41,025 bases of DNA from Bacteroidaceae bacterium (GTDB taxonomy: Bacteria; Bacteroidota; Bacteroidia; Bacteroidales; Bacteroidaceae), in contig JAFQBG010000018.1 of assembly GCA_017416705.1 (NCBI GenBank), positions 1-41,025 on the forward strand, given 5' to 3'. Every line of letters begins with the position of its first letter. Position 1 is the stretch's first letter. The notes beneath the pieces are model-generated. The model ran no database searches, was not told where the DNA came from, and worked only from the letters and a program-made list of their open reading frames with translations. Below, in pieces: positions 17,836 to 26,065 of the stretch. The translations under genes and the position numbers were made by a program.

Positions 17836-18021
17836 TTAATTTTTCCAAATATTCGCCCAATCGTTACGATACTTATTGCTCAAAGCACCACCCTCGTCAA
17901 CAGAACCGTTGCCTCCACCAATAGTATCCTTTGAGCCGCACAACATTTGTGCCGACAAACAGCGGATTACCGTTATTTTAGGGGCCTCATATATTTTCTT
18001 AGTCGTTTGTTTTGCACTCAT
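17836..18021 (-). CDS. Short 61-residue peptide of the Bacteroidales Y-x-x-P-x-x-x-V type
   Basis: A small protein without a signal peptide. It begins with a basic stretch (MSAKQTTKKIYEAPKITVIR) followed by CLSAQMLCGSK and a Gly/Asp-rich tail (GGGNGSVDEGG). Short proteins with a YxxPxxxV...ML(C/A)xS pattern are, from memory, frequent in Prevotella and Bacteroides, often near large exported proteins; their function is unknown to me. It starts 13 bases after the stop of the 1560-residue secreted protein and is probably on the same transcript. A two-part leader/core layout is conceivable but no modification enzyme is nearby. Confidence 0.6.
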   Translation of the reverse strand: MSAKQTTKKIYEAPKITVIRCLSAQMLCGSKDTIGGGNGSVDEGGALSNKYRNDWANIWKN

Positions 18022-18034
18022 AATATTTTCTTAA

Positions 18035-21000
18035 TCATTTAATAAAAACCTTTTTGCCGTTCTTTATATATATTCCCGGGGATGTAATATTTATAACTCG
18101 ACGTCCTTGCAAGTCGAATATATCGTTCTTGACAGCGGAGAGGGTTTCCACATTCTCAATAGCCGTTGTGCCATTGTCTCTTCGCCCTATTGCAAAGGCG
18201 CATCCCACAAGAGAAGTCCCCGAATGAGGCAACCATGCCCTATGTGCCTGATTTATGAATGTTGGCACAGTCACATAGTCGAGTCCTCGGTTTTCGGCAG
18301 ACACCATATTCACCTGATACATTCCAACTTTTTCATTAAGGACACTCAGAATATGGTGTACAACGCCTGCACGCTCACTAATGAGCCTTGCATCGTGCGT
18401 TCCTTCGAGTTTATTCCTTGCTCTAAGCTCATTTATCTCAGCAAGCAATTCTTCGCTCTTGCCCGCATCGTCGACATCGTAATTTATAGCAAAGTAATAT
18501 GTTCCGGCTGCCGCTTTCAACAACACAGGCATGCCTGCCGGTATTATATCAAGTTCAGTCTGTTCTATATTGAAAACCGGTGTTCCGTTTTCGCACACCG
18601 TATTATCGACAACATATTTATGTGTGCCATCGGCAATATCCTTTCCTGTAAGAATGTAGGCCGTTACTCCGTCGGGTACTTGCAATTCCACAGGTACACA
18701 TAGCGATGTCATGGTTGCCGACGAAACAGTTATAGGCAGTTCTGTCACCAATTCTACTTGCCAATCGTGCTGTTCACTCTGTGTCGAACCCGCCGCAACA
18801 GCCGTCGTAGCATTATCATAAAGCCAACTTGTACCATCGCTATTCAAAGCAACCGAGAACCAATCGTTGGGTGCATTGGACGAGGGACGCAGATATACAT
18901 TCTGCGATGTATAGCTGTTTTCATCCAATGGATAAGCATCGTAAACAATGTTCGTGCCGTCCGATTTCAAGTAACGTCCTGCATTGAATAACAACACATT
19001 CGCGGCAGCATCCTCTGTGCCTCGAAGTGAATATAAAACCGACTTGACAGCAACAGCATTGTCCGAAACTGCATCGACACCTGTCATAGCACCCATGGCG
19101 AGCGTACCATTTGCCATATCAGACAATAGGTAATTACCCGATGCACGACCACGCAAGCGGAAATAATATCCGGCAGGGGATACATTTTGAACAAAATTGG
19201 GGAAATGTTTTTTAATTTCCGTAATGCACTCATTTATATATAGCAAAGCGCTATCAGGAATACCACCCGAGGCATACATTTTTATAATTTCAACAGGACC
19301 AAGGCTGTAATATGGCATCAATTCCCCAAACAGATTATCGAAACCATCCTTGGTCAGTCCATCATTTTCCTGATAAACAAATTCACCCTTTAACACACCT
19401 TCGTTATAATACTTTGCCAATGCCATTGTTTTTCCGAAATCGGCCAAAGCCTCGACAAGCATAGGCTCAGTTATATAATCCAATTCTATGGCACCGAGAA
19501 CGTTAGTAAGATACCAAGCAGATGATTGGTTCTGCGTTGTGGTAGCAGGCGAATAGCCCATATTCATAATTACACCGCCGTTTTCGTCCATATCGGCAGC
19601 AAGATACAAATAGGCATTGCCATCGTGCTGATGTATGTTGTAGGCATCTTTTTTGCTATCGTACAGTGTATTCCAACCGGGTATTTTGGTTATATTGACA
19701 GGCAACGTGGAACCCTGTATACCGCATAAAGCAAACGGCTCCATATAATAAGGATGAATATTATCATCGGTTCCGTTTCGACCAATCTTGAACCACTGGC
19801 GAACATCCCATACGTTACTCTCTTGCATCAATGTATTTGCATTAATATCCACACTGAAAGCGTAGCCGTCAGAGAAGCCATCCTCCCATGCCGATTCAAG
19901 CATATATATTGCATCGGACAGGAAAGGCATATTCACCGAATTTGTAAATTCATTCAAAGCCTTGGAAAGAGCATCAACACTCTCTTGGCTGGTTACATCG
20001 ACAGTCTCGTAAGCATATTTAAGTGCCTCGTATGCAGCAGTAGGATATTGGCCCTCGTCGGGTATAACAGCATGATTATCCTTATTTATTTCGAGCAGAT
20101 ACTCGGCCTTACGTTTCATGAGTTCGGCGCCGGGTATCACAATGTCATCGCCCATATAATCTTCGTCATAAAAACCATCAAGTTCTTTTTTGGCTTGTGC
20201 AACAACCTCGTTATCGGGGAACAGATAAAATTCAGACAATGAGAATTCGTTTTCGCTATGTCCTTCGCCTACCTTATTAACGGAATTTACGGTGAAACGC
20301 AGATAGCGATATTCCGTGCCATCCCATTGAAGTAAATCCGAGAAATAGTACATATTATAGAGCAGGAAGGGCATTTCAATATCACTTACAAGAGTAACAA
20401 AGCCTCCTTCGGGGGTGTTGCTACCCTCCACCGTAACCGTCATAGGCACATTGCATACTGACTCGAAATTGGGCCTCATGTAAAAATAGAATGCCGAAAC
20501 CCCGTTGTCCTCGCCCAAATCGGCTTGTATATAGTGTTTTTCGTCGTTGCCATTCACCGTCTCGGTCCAAAAAACAGTTGCATTGTCCTTATCGGTGAGA
20601 TTACAAGTCGATGACACAGGGTTAGATGATGGATAATTGCTGCTGTAATTATCGCAACCATTCTGAACAAGCCCATATTGTGTTTGTAACAATTCGGGAT
20701 ATAAATCGGAGAATTCAGAAGCATGCTCATAATGTTCTTCATCCAAGACCGATGTTCCCGTTACAAAAGCCCAATTAACACCGGGCAGGGTATCAGGCTC
20801 GGTTGTTATGGTACAAGTCAATTCCAAATCATCGGCTGATGCAAGGTGCAAATATAAATCATTCACATCCAAGGATTTTAAAGCTAAGGAGCCGGCATAT
20901 CCTTTATATAATTCCTCTATATTCTCTACATTACCAACGTCTATTCCACTGAAAGCTTCATCGCCATAACGACCGGCTTTTGCTCTGTCCGATGTCATAC

Positions 21001-22717
21001 CTACTTTTAAATTGCCTCCTTCATCATATGCCGGTCTCGATATATATTTCTGCGTTGCTGTATTATATATGATTACACATAAAGACTCATTACTATTCAA
21101 CATACCCTCAACTCCATCTATCCAAAATTGCCACATATTGACATGTAAATGTTCCGCATCATCCACAACCTGCATTATAGTAGAATCAGCTTCGTTGTAA
21201 ATGGCGTCTATATCATTAACAATCAATTTAACACCATTGGTAGCAAGAGTTTTCGCCTTGATTTTTCCGGTAGTTTCATCTATGTTTAAATAGTCCGTAT
21301 TATACAGCCTTATCTCTTTTAGCATTTTGGGATCTATGAATTCTGTAAAAACAGTCTCCAATGTAGCCATATTCCCTTTTATAGTATGTACTTGCTCTAT
21401 ATCCATATGTGAACCCATACCGCTAAATGCAGCAACCAACATTCCTACGGCAGTCACAAGGGCTTGGTTCATGGTTACATAATCAGCATCCAATATCTCC
21501 TCTATTTTTGGAAGAATTACATTGTTCAATGCTATATTTCCATCCCCGTTGTTCGAAAATCCAAAAATCTCTTTAAAATTGGTTATACGTTCAAATGTCC
21601 ATAGGGTATTATTTCCATATGTACCCAAGCCAACACTGCCGTTTGCATTACAGCCCAAAATGTCATTGCCTTGTATATCGCCGGAATGGGATATATAGAA
21701 TTGATTATTTTCACCGACCGGGAGTATATTCAACGTACTTCCCCAGTTATTCCAACTACTCGGGCCATTATAAATCAACGAGCCGGCAGTATAGTTGTGC
21801 AGTAATACATTGTCGTTCGATTGCGTAGTATAAAAAAGCGAACAAGAGTCGGGCGATGTCACAGTCGTCATAGCTACATTTGCCCCTTCGTAATGCAAAT
21901 ACTTTCCATTTTCGACATTTCTAACCACATACCAAATGGGGGCATCATCGGTACTTGTTTGCGGTGCAACTGTAAAAGGCTCTGCCACCCAAGCGGCATA
22001 CTCATCGAGTTCACCTATGACAATGGTTTTTGTTTCCGGGTCGTAACGCCACACATCGCCTCGTTCAGCCTCACTGCCATCTATGGAAATAGTGTTATAC
22101 GCCTCATTGGATATATAAAAACCACTGTTGTCGTCCATAACGTTGAAATAAAAAGCCGGCTTGCTCCAATCAGAGAACAATCCGCTTGGAGAATCCCATA
22201 AATTAGATTTAGGTCCGTAAAAAACATTATCCTCGGCTTTTTTATTGTAGAATGACGTATTATTACCACCTAATAATTGAGTATTGATAAAATAAAAGGC
22301 CGAAGAATCGTTAGGAACCTTAACCGTTGTCAACGCGCTTTTGGTTCCTGTAAAATGCAAATACTCTCCTGTTTTTACATTTTTTATATAATAATATTTA
22401 ATTGGCCCGGACTTTTGCGATAAATCGGGAAAACGCGTACGGTCGACAAAGGAAGTGTGGGCTTTTTCAGACTGCGCCTTTCTCATGGGAGCCGCTTTCA
22501 ATCGGGTTTTCTCGTTTTTCGTTTTACACTGCTCCAACACAGCGGTGCAATACTCCGAGAATTGTTCTTTGGCATAGTTACCGCTAAGGTCTACCCCCAT
22601 CTTGGCAGCCATTTTTTCGGCTAACTTCATAAAAGCATTTTGTGTATTCTGCGCTGCCAAAGGCAAAGAGAATACACAAGCATGCATTAACAATAATGCA
22701 TAGATAGTTTTTCTCAT
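18035..22717 (-). CDS. Giant secreted multidomain protein with T9SS-like C-terminal tail
   Basis: A 1560-residue exported protein. The start at 22717 gives MRKTIYALLLMHACVFSLPL then AAQ, a signal peptide. Two related repeats follow at about 107-250 and 261-376 (YYIKNVKTGEYLHFTG and WYVVRNVENGKYLHYEG), resembling lectin-like beta-trefoil units. A region at about 684-834 resembles an F5/8 type C (discoidin) carbohydrate-binding domain, with TDKDNATVFWTE and YIQADLGE. The last 40 residues (FDLQGRRV, then SPGIYIKNGKKVFIK) match the tail common in type IX secretion cargo, implying export to the cell surface. No catalytic domain is evident; a glycan-binding surface role is inference. A good promoter lies 200 bases upstream, and a short peptide gene follows. 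Confidence 0.82.
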   Translation of the reverse strand: MRKTIYALLLMHACVFSLPLAAQNTQNAFMKLAEKMAAKMGVDLSGNYAKEQFSEYCTAVLEQCKTKNEKTRLKAAPMRKAQSEKAHTSFVDRTRFPDLSQKSGPIKYYYIKNVKTGEYLHFTGTKSALTTVKVPNDSSAFYFINTQLLGGNNTSFYNKKAEDNVFYGPKSNLWDSPSGLFSDWSKPAFYFNVMDDNSGFYISNEAYNTISIDGSEAERGDVWRYDPETKTIVIGELDEYAAWVAEPFTVAPQTSTDDAPIWYVVRNVENGKYLHYEGANVAMTTVTSPDSCSLFYTTQSNDNVLLHNYTAGSLIYNGPSSWNNWGSTLNILPVGENNQFYISHSGDIQGNDILGCNANGSVGLGTYGNNTLWTFERITNFKEIFGFSNNGDGNIALNNVILPKIEEILDADYVTMNQALVTAVGMLVAAFSGMGSHMDIEQVHTIKGNMATLETVFTEFIDPKMLKEIRLYNTDYLNIDETTGKIKAKTLATNGVKLIVNDIDAIYNEADSTIMQVVDDAEHLHVNMWQFWIDGVEGMLNSNESLCVIIYNTATQKYISRPAYDEGGNLKVGMTSDRAKAGRYGDEAFSGIDVGNVENIEELYKGYAGSLALKSLDVNDLYLHLASADDLELTCTITTEPDTLPGVNWAFVTGTSVLDEEHYEHASEFSDLYPELLQTQYGLVQNGCDNYSSNYPSSNPVSSTCNLTDKDNATVFWTETVNGNDEKHYIQADLGEDNGVSAFYFYMRPNFESVCNVPMTVTVEGSNTPEGGFVTLVSDIEMPFLLYNMYYFSDLLQWDGTEYRYLRFTVNSVNKVGEGHSENEFSLSEFYLFPDNEVVAQAKKELDGFYDEDYMGDDIVIPGAELMKRKAEYLLEINKDNHAVIPDEGQYPTAAYEALKYAYETVDVTSQESVDALSKALNEFTNSVNMPFLSDAIYMLESAWEDGFSDGYAFSVDINANTLMQESNVWDVRQWFKIGRNGTDDNIHPYYMEPFALCGIQGSTLPVNITKIPGWNTLYDSKKDAYNIHQHDGNAYLYLAADMDENGGVIMNMGYSPATTTQNQSSAWYLTNVLGAIELDYITEPMLVEALADFGKTMALAKYYNEGVLKGEFVYQENDGLTKDGFDNLFGELMPYYSLGPVEIIKMYASGGIPDSALLYINECITEIKKHFPNFVQNVSPAGYYFRLRGRASGNYLLSDMANGTLAMGAMTGVDAVSDNAVAVKSVLYSLRGTEDAAANVLLFNAGRYLKSDGTNIVYDAYPLDENSYTSQNVYLRPSSNAPNDWFSVALNSDGTSWLYDNATTAVAAGSTQSEQHDWQVELVTELPITVSSATMTSLCVPVELQVPDGVTAYILTGKDIADGTHKYVVDNTVCENGTPVFNIEQTELDIIPAGMPVLLKAAAGTYYFAINYDVDDAGKSEELLAEINELRARNKLEGTHDARLISERAGVVHHILSVLNEKVGMYQVNMVSAENRGLDYVTVPTFINQAHRAWLPHSGTSLVGCAFAIGRRDNGTTAIENVETLSAVKNDIFDLQGRRVINITSPGIYIKNGKKVFIK

Positions 22718-22922
22718 ATTGTTTAGTATTATATTGTTGTTTGTGCTGCAAGCTGTGAATATATATGTCATTTATTGTGAAAAACAATAGGCTTGCTTTG
22801 TTATCCCCGCTTGTACATATATACGAGCTGTATAATTCATAGGACTATACCATAACTTATACGTTAATAAGACTTTACAATCCTAATTCTTCATACAGCT
22901 ACGTCACCCCATGAAAACTCTG

Positions 22923-22953
22923 CAAAGTTAGCACATTACACTGAGAACACAAA
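22923..22953 (-). promoter_or_regulatory. Bacteroidota-type promoter of the secreted giant
   Basis: On the minus strand TTTG (22950-22953) is followed by exactly 19 bp and then TAACTTTG (22923-22930), a full match to TTTG-N19-TAnnTTTG. Transcription would start near 22916, leaving a leader of about 200 bases. Confidence 0.75.
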
Positions 22954-23013
22954 TAAAAATAAATCTTTTTTTAAGCATTTCATTATATTTCGTTGACATT
23001 TTTCAGCAAAATC

Positions 23014-23024
23014 GGGGGGGGGGG
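23014..23024. repeat. Homopolymeric G tract (11 G)
   Basis: Eleven consecutive G (C on the minus strand) in an otherwise AT-rich region. It is about 60 bp upstream of the -33 box of the secreted giant's promoter. Such tracts are slippage-prone and can also be miscounted by sequencing. Confidence 0.85.
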
Positions 23025-23085
23025 CAAAATGCAATCATTTAAACACTTTGAATAGCATTTTATCAAAACAACAATACAATATGAC

Positions 23086-23118
23086 AAAAAAATGGCGCAT
23101 CGTACATGTACGATGCGC
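23086..23118 (-). terminator. Intrinsic terminator of the secG operon
   Basis: A perfect 24-bp palindrome at 23095-23118 is followed on the minus strand by two bases and T7 (23086-23092). It lies 34 bases after the secG stop. Confidence 0.9.
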
Positions 23119-23152
23119 AATTTAATATAAAATCTATAATTTTCTGTTATTC

Positions 23153-23494
23153 TTACTCGGCAGGTGCAGCCTCAACCGGTGCGTCCTGCGATTGGTCGGG
23201 GAACACATTGGGGTTTATTGCGCTATTTTCCACTGCGTTTTGTTGCAATACACTCGACTCCACAACTGTTGCGTTTGGTATGCAGATAGAGGCAAGTACA
23301 CTGAATACAACCATACATGCTACAAGTGTCCATGTTATTTTTTCGAGCATATCGGTGGTTTTTCTTACTCCCATTATTTGGTTGGAAGAGGCAAAACTCG
23401 ATGCAAGACCACCACCCTTAGAGTTCTGCACTAATACAATGAGGCACATAAGTATAGATGCCAACACTACAAGAACAATACTGATATAATACAT
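23153..23494 (-). CDS. secG: Preprotein translocase subunit SecG
   Basis: A 113-residue inner-membrane subunit of the SecYEG translocon. Two transmembrane segments (about 3-20 and 50-73) flank the conserved cytoplasmic stretch LVQNSKGGGLASSFASSNQIMG. The C-terminal tail after IPNATVVESS is hydrophilic and rich in Ala, Pro and Glu, as in other Bacteroidales SecG. It is the last gene of the block sigma-54 activator-lptE-TPR-secG and is followed by a strong terminator. Confidence 0.94.
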   Translation of the reverse strand: MYYISIVLVVLASILMCLIVLVQNSKGGGLASSFASSNQIMGVRKTTDMLEKITWTLVACMVVFSVLASICIPNATVVESSVLQQNAVENSAINPNVFPDQSQDAPVEAAPAE

Positions 23495-23586
23495 TTTATT
23501 TAATTTTTAATTATTTACTGTCTAAACAATGAAGAAACACGCTGCGTCTATTACTAATTGCTTTATTATTCACCAATTACCGACGC
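23495..23586 (-). other. Spacer between TPR gene and secG
   Basis: An AT-rich spacer of 92 bases with two related short units on the minus strand (AATTGGTGAATA and AATTAGTAATA). It could carry a secondary secG promoter, but no good TAnnTTTG box is visible. Confidence 0.3.
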
Positions 23587-24294
23587 CTAATTCTTCTTAT
23601 ATTTAATTATTTTTTCCAAAAATCTTATTTGGTCTGCAAAGTAACGGTTTTTATTCGGATATTCCAAACATAATCGTTGAATTATTTCGAGTGCCTTTGA
23701 ATATTTTCCTTGTTTAATATAAATATTTGCAAGCGTTTCCGTGAATGTAAGATTTGTTGCGGTGTCGGGTTCTGTCTCTTCGACGGGCATTGCCGACTCT
23801 TCGAGCGAGGGGTCGGGTTGCAATTGCAGGGATATTTTTTCGTTCTCGCCCAAGAGGAATTCATCTATCAGTTCCTGACCACGCATTTTGGGTGCCGACT
23901 CGCTTGACTGCGCCCCGGACAGATAGGTGGATACATAGTCCACAGCGGCAGCTCCCTCGGCCTCCAAGGAGAATTTTTCATTGGGCACGCTCTCCAAGAA
24001 TGCGTCTATAAGGCTCATGGTTCTATCGACCGATGGGTTGGCATCGTCGGAATGAACATCCGTTGCACCGTAGTCCTCCATGAGTTCGAGCAGCACGCGT
24101 CGGTTTTTCAGGTACAATGCGGCCTTTCGCAGTTCCTTGCCAAACTCGATGTCGTGCAACAGGTATAGGTTGCGGAGCATTAACAGACGGGCGGCATCGA
24201 AATAGGGATAACGCCCCACCAAAATTCTTAAATCGTAGAGCGTTTCGCGGTTCAGACCCCCGGGGTTTAATATATATTTCGACAGATTATCCAT
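23587..24294 (-). CDS. TPR-like protein of the lptE-secG block
   Basis: A 235-residue hypothetical protein known to me only as a Bacteroidales conserved neighbour of secG. The N-terminal half is helical and charged (ILVGRYPYFDAARLLMLRNLYLL, HDIEFGKELRKAALYLKNRRVL). The C-terminal part has one clear tetratricopeptide-like unit (TETLANIYIKQGKYSKALEIIQRLCLEYPNK split over about 180-215) and ends in a basic tail. There is no signal peptide or membrane segment, so it is likely cytoplasmic. It starts three bases after lptE and ends 92 bases before secG. An envelope-biogenesis link is suggested by context only. Confidence 0.75.
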   Translation of the reverse strand: MDNLSKYILNPGGLNRETLYDLRILVGRYPYFDAARLLMLRNLYLLHDIEFGKELRKAALYLKNRRVLLELMEDYGATDVHSDDANPSVDRTMSLIDAFLESVPNEKFSLEAEGAAAVDYVSTYLSGAQSSESAPKMRGQELIDEFLLGENEKISLQLQPDPSLEESAMPVEETEPDTATNLTFTETLANIYIKQGKYSKALEIIQRLCLEYPNKNRYFADQIRFLEKIIKYKKN

Positions 24295-24297
24295 TGA

Positions 24298-24825
24298 CTA
24301 CCAATTGGCAAGGGTTGCATTGAATATGGATTCTACGATTTCCTTTATCATCTGCTCCACGAGGTCGTCTTGCACACTTTCCAAGGATTGTGTAGCATCG
24401 AAATCGCGCGTTGCGGTGAAGGAGCGTTCAAAGTCTTCGTCGTGGTTGGTGTTATTTGTAAAGCGCACATTGACCGTTATTTTCAGCTGCACCATGGCGG
24501 CATATCCGTCGGACGATATGGATTTATTGAATTGGTCATACGAAGTAATCTCGCCTGCCAACTGCAAGTCGCCGCCACGCTGTACCTGTTGCAATTTCGT
24601 CTGCTGCACAAATACATCGCTAATTTTCTCGTTAAGCATGGGTGCCATGGGGCCCCATTGATAGGCTGCCCTGTTCTGGAACGTTTCCAACGAGATTGTC
24701 TTAACCTTGGTGTAATCTATCGAGGCTCCTGTAAGTTTATAGCTAACCTTACATGCCGCAATAACTGCCACAACAGCCACTGCAAGGGTTGTGACCATAA
24801 ATTTTCGAAAATCAGTCAATGCCAT
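24298..24825 (-). CDS. lptE: LptE-like lipopolysaccharide assembly lipoprotein
   Basis: A 175-residue lipoprotein. The N-terminus has a hydrophobic stretch ending in VIAAC, a lipobox with Cys at about residue 25, after which KVSYKLTGASIDYTKVKTIS is the typical LptE opening in Bacteroidales. The segment QQVQRGGDLQLAGEIT is also conserved. LptE plugs LptD and helps insert lipopolysaccharide into the outer membrane. Its start overlaps the end of the sigma-54 activator by 14 bases; a Met nine residues in is an alternative start. The terminal part (DDLVEQMIKEIVESIFNATLANW) fits the family. Confidence 0.85.
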   Translation of the reverse strand: MALTDFRKFMVTTLAVAVVAVIAACKVSYKLTGASIDYTKVKTISLETFQNRAAYQWGPMAPMLNEKISDVFVQQTKLQQVQRGGDLQLAGEITSYDQFNKSISSDGYAAMVQLKITVNVRFTNNTNHDEDFERSFTATRDFDATQSLESVQDDLVEQMIKEIVESIFNATLANW

Positions 24826-26032
24826 ATTCTTTTATTTTCCTATATAATGTTCGTTCCGAGATATTCAATTCCTTGGCGGCTTCGCGTCGTTTACCCCTGT
24901 GACGCTCCAACGCTGTCATGATGGCTCGTTTCTCCATATCGTACAGCGACAGTGTCTCCTCGACGTAATCCTCGGGCTCCAATATTTTATGTGCATCCTC
25001 GGTTGTGGAGGATATATGTATTGTGGGATGGTGCACTACTGCCATATCTGTGTCATCGGGATAGTATGGGACGGTTTCTTGTATATGCGACGATGCACCC
25101 GTCATGAGCTCTTTCACCTGCTTGCGCAGTTCGGTAATATCGCGTCGCATATCGAACAGCACGCTGTAAAGTATTTCTCTTTCGCTTTCAAACGTTTTGC
25201 CTGTGGCTGCCGATGTGGTGAGGGCCGGCAGATTATTTTTTTGTTGTTCGGGCAAATACTTCATCATTGTATCGCCTGTGATTTTTCTGTTGAGTTCGAG
25301 TATGGATATTTGTTCGGCCACATTTTTCAGTTGTCGTATATTGCCCGGCCATGAATAGTTCAACACCGCGTTTTTTGCATGCTCGTCGAGTTCTATTTTG
25401 GGTACATTGTATTTTGTGGAGAAGTCCATGACAAATTTCTTGAAGAGCAACAGCACGTCCTCGCCACGTTTGCGCAGTGGCGGCACATGAATGGGCACTG
25501 TGTTCAGACGATAGTACAAATCCTCGCGAAAACGTCCGTTAGCTATTGCTTCGGGCAGGTTTACATTTGTGGCACAGACTATGCGTACATTGGTTTTTTC
25601 GACCTTTGAGGAGCCTACACGAAGAAACTCGCCATTTTCGAGAACACGCAGCAGACGCGCTTGGGTGGACATGGGCAGTTCACCTACCTCGTCAAGGAAT
25701 ATAGTGCCGCCGTCGGCCTCGCCGAAATAGCCTTTTCGTTCGCTCACCGCATCGGTAAAGGCTCCTTTCACATGGCCGAACAGTTCGGAGTCTATGGTGC
25801 CTTCGGGAATAGCTCCGCAGTTCACCGCAAAGTATTTGCCATGCTTGCGTGCGCTGTTGGTATGTATTATTTGTGGGAAAAACTCCTTTCCGACACCGCT
25901 CTCGCCTGTTATGAGCACTGTCAGGTCGGTGTGGGCTACCTGAATGGCGGTATCTATGGCACGCAACAACTGGGCGTCGTTGCCTATAATTCCAAATTGC
26001 TGTTTAACCCTTTGTATCTCGGTCGCTTCCAT
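24812..26032 (-). CDS. Sigma-54 interaction domain transcriptional activator without receiver
   Basis: A 406-residue activator of sigma-54 RNA polymerase. The AAA+ domain spans about 15-245, with Walker A GESGVGKE at 43-50, Walker B TIFLDEVGELP near 110, and arginine-finger region FREDLYYRLN near 165. The sigma-54 contact loop reads GAFTDA (90-95) instead of the usual GAFTGA. A Fis-type helix-turn-helix closes the protein (RREAAKELNISERTLYRKIKEYGID). There is no N-terminal receiver or sensor domain, so the input signal is not visible. It begins 33 bases after the SLC13 transporter and overlaps lptE by 14 bases, an envelope-linked operon. Confidence 0.92.
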   Translation of the reverse strand: MEATEIQRVKQQFGIIGNDAQLLRAIDTAIQVAHTDLTVLITGESGVGKEFFPQIIHTNSARKHGKYFAVNCGAIPEGTIDSELFGHVKGAFTDAVSERKGYFGEADGGTIFLDEVGELPMSTQARLLRVLENGEFLRVGSSKVEKTNVRIVCATNVNLPEAIANGRFREDLYYRLNTVPIHVPPLRKRGEDVLLLFKKFVMDFSTKYNVPKIELDEHAKNAVLNYSWPGNIRQLKNVAEQISILELNRKITGDTMMKYLPEQQKNNLPALTTSAATGKTFESEREILYSVLFDMRRDITELRKQVKELMTGASSHIQETVPYYPDDTDMAVVHHPTIHISSTTEDAHKILEPEDYVEETLSLYDMEKRAIMTALERHRGKRREAAKELNISERTLYRKIKEYGID

Positions 26033-26065
26033 TTTTCAATTGTTTTTGACGTTACACAGTTTTTT

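Larger units (their letters stand above)
22718..23085. other. Regulatory region between secG and the secreted giant
   Basis: No gene is seen in this stretch. It holds the promoter at 22923-22953 and a leader of about 200 bases for the secreted giant, with an 8-bp inverted repeat in the leader (AGCTGTAT 22826-22833, ATACAGCT 22893-22900), and an 11-G tract at 23014-23024. The secG terminator follows at 23086-23118. Confidence 0.6.
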
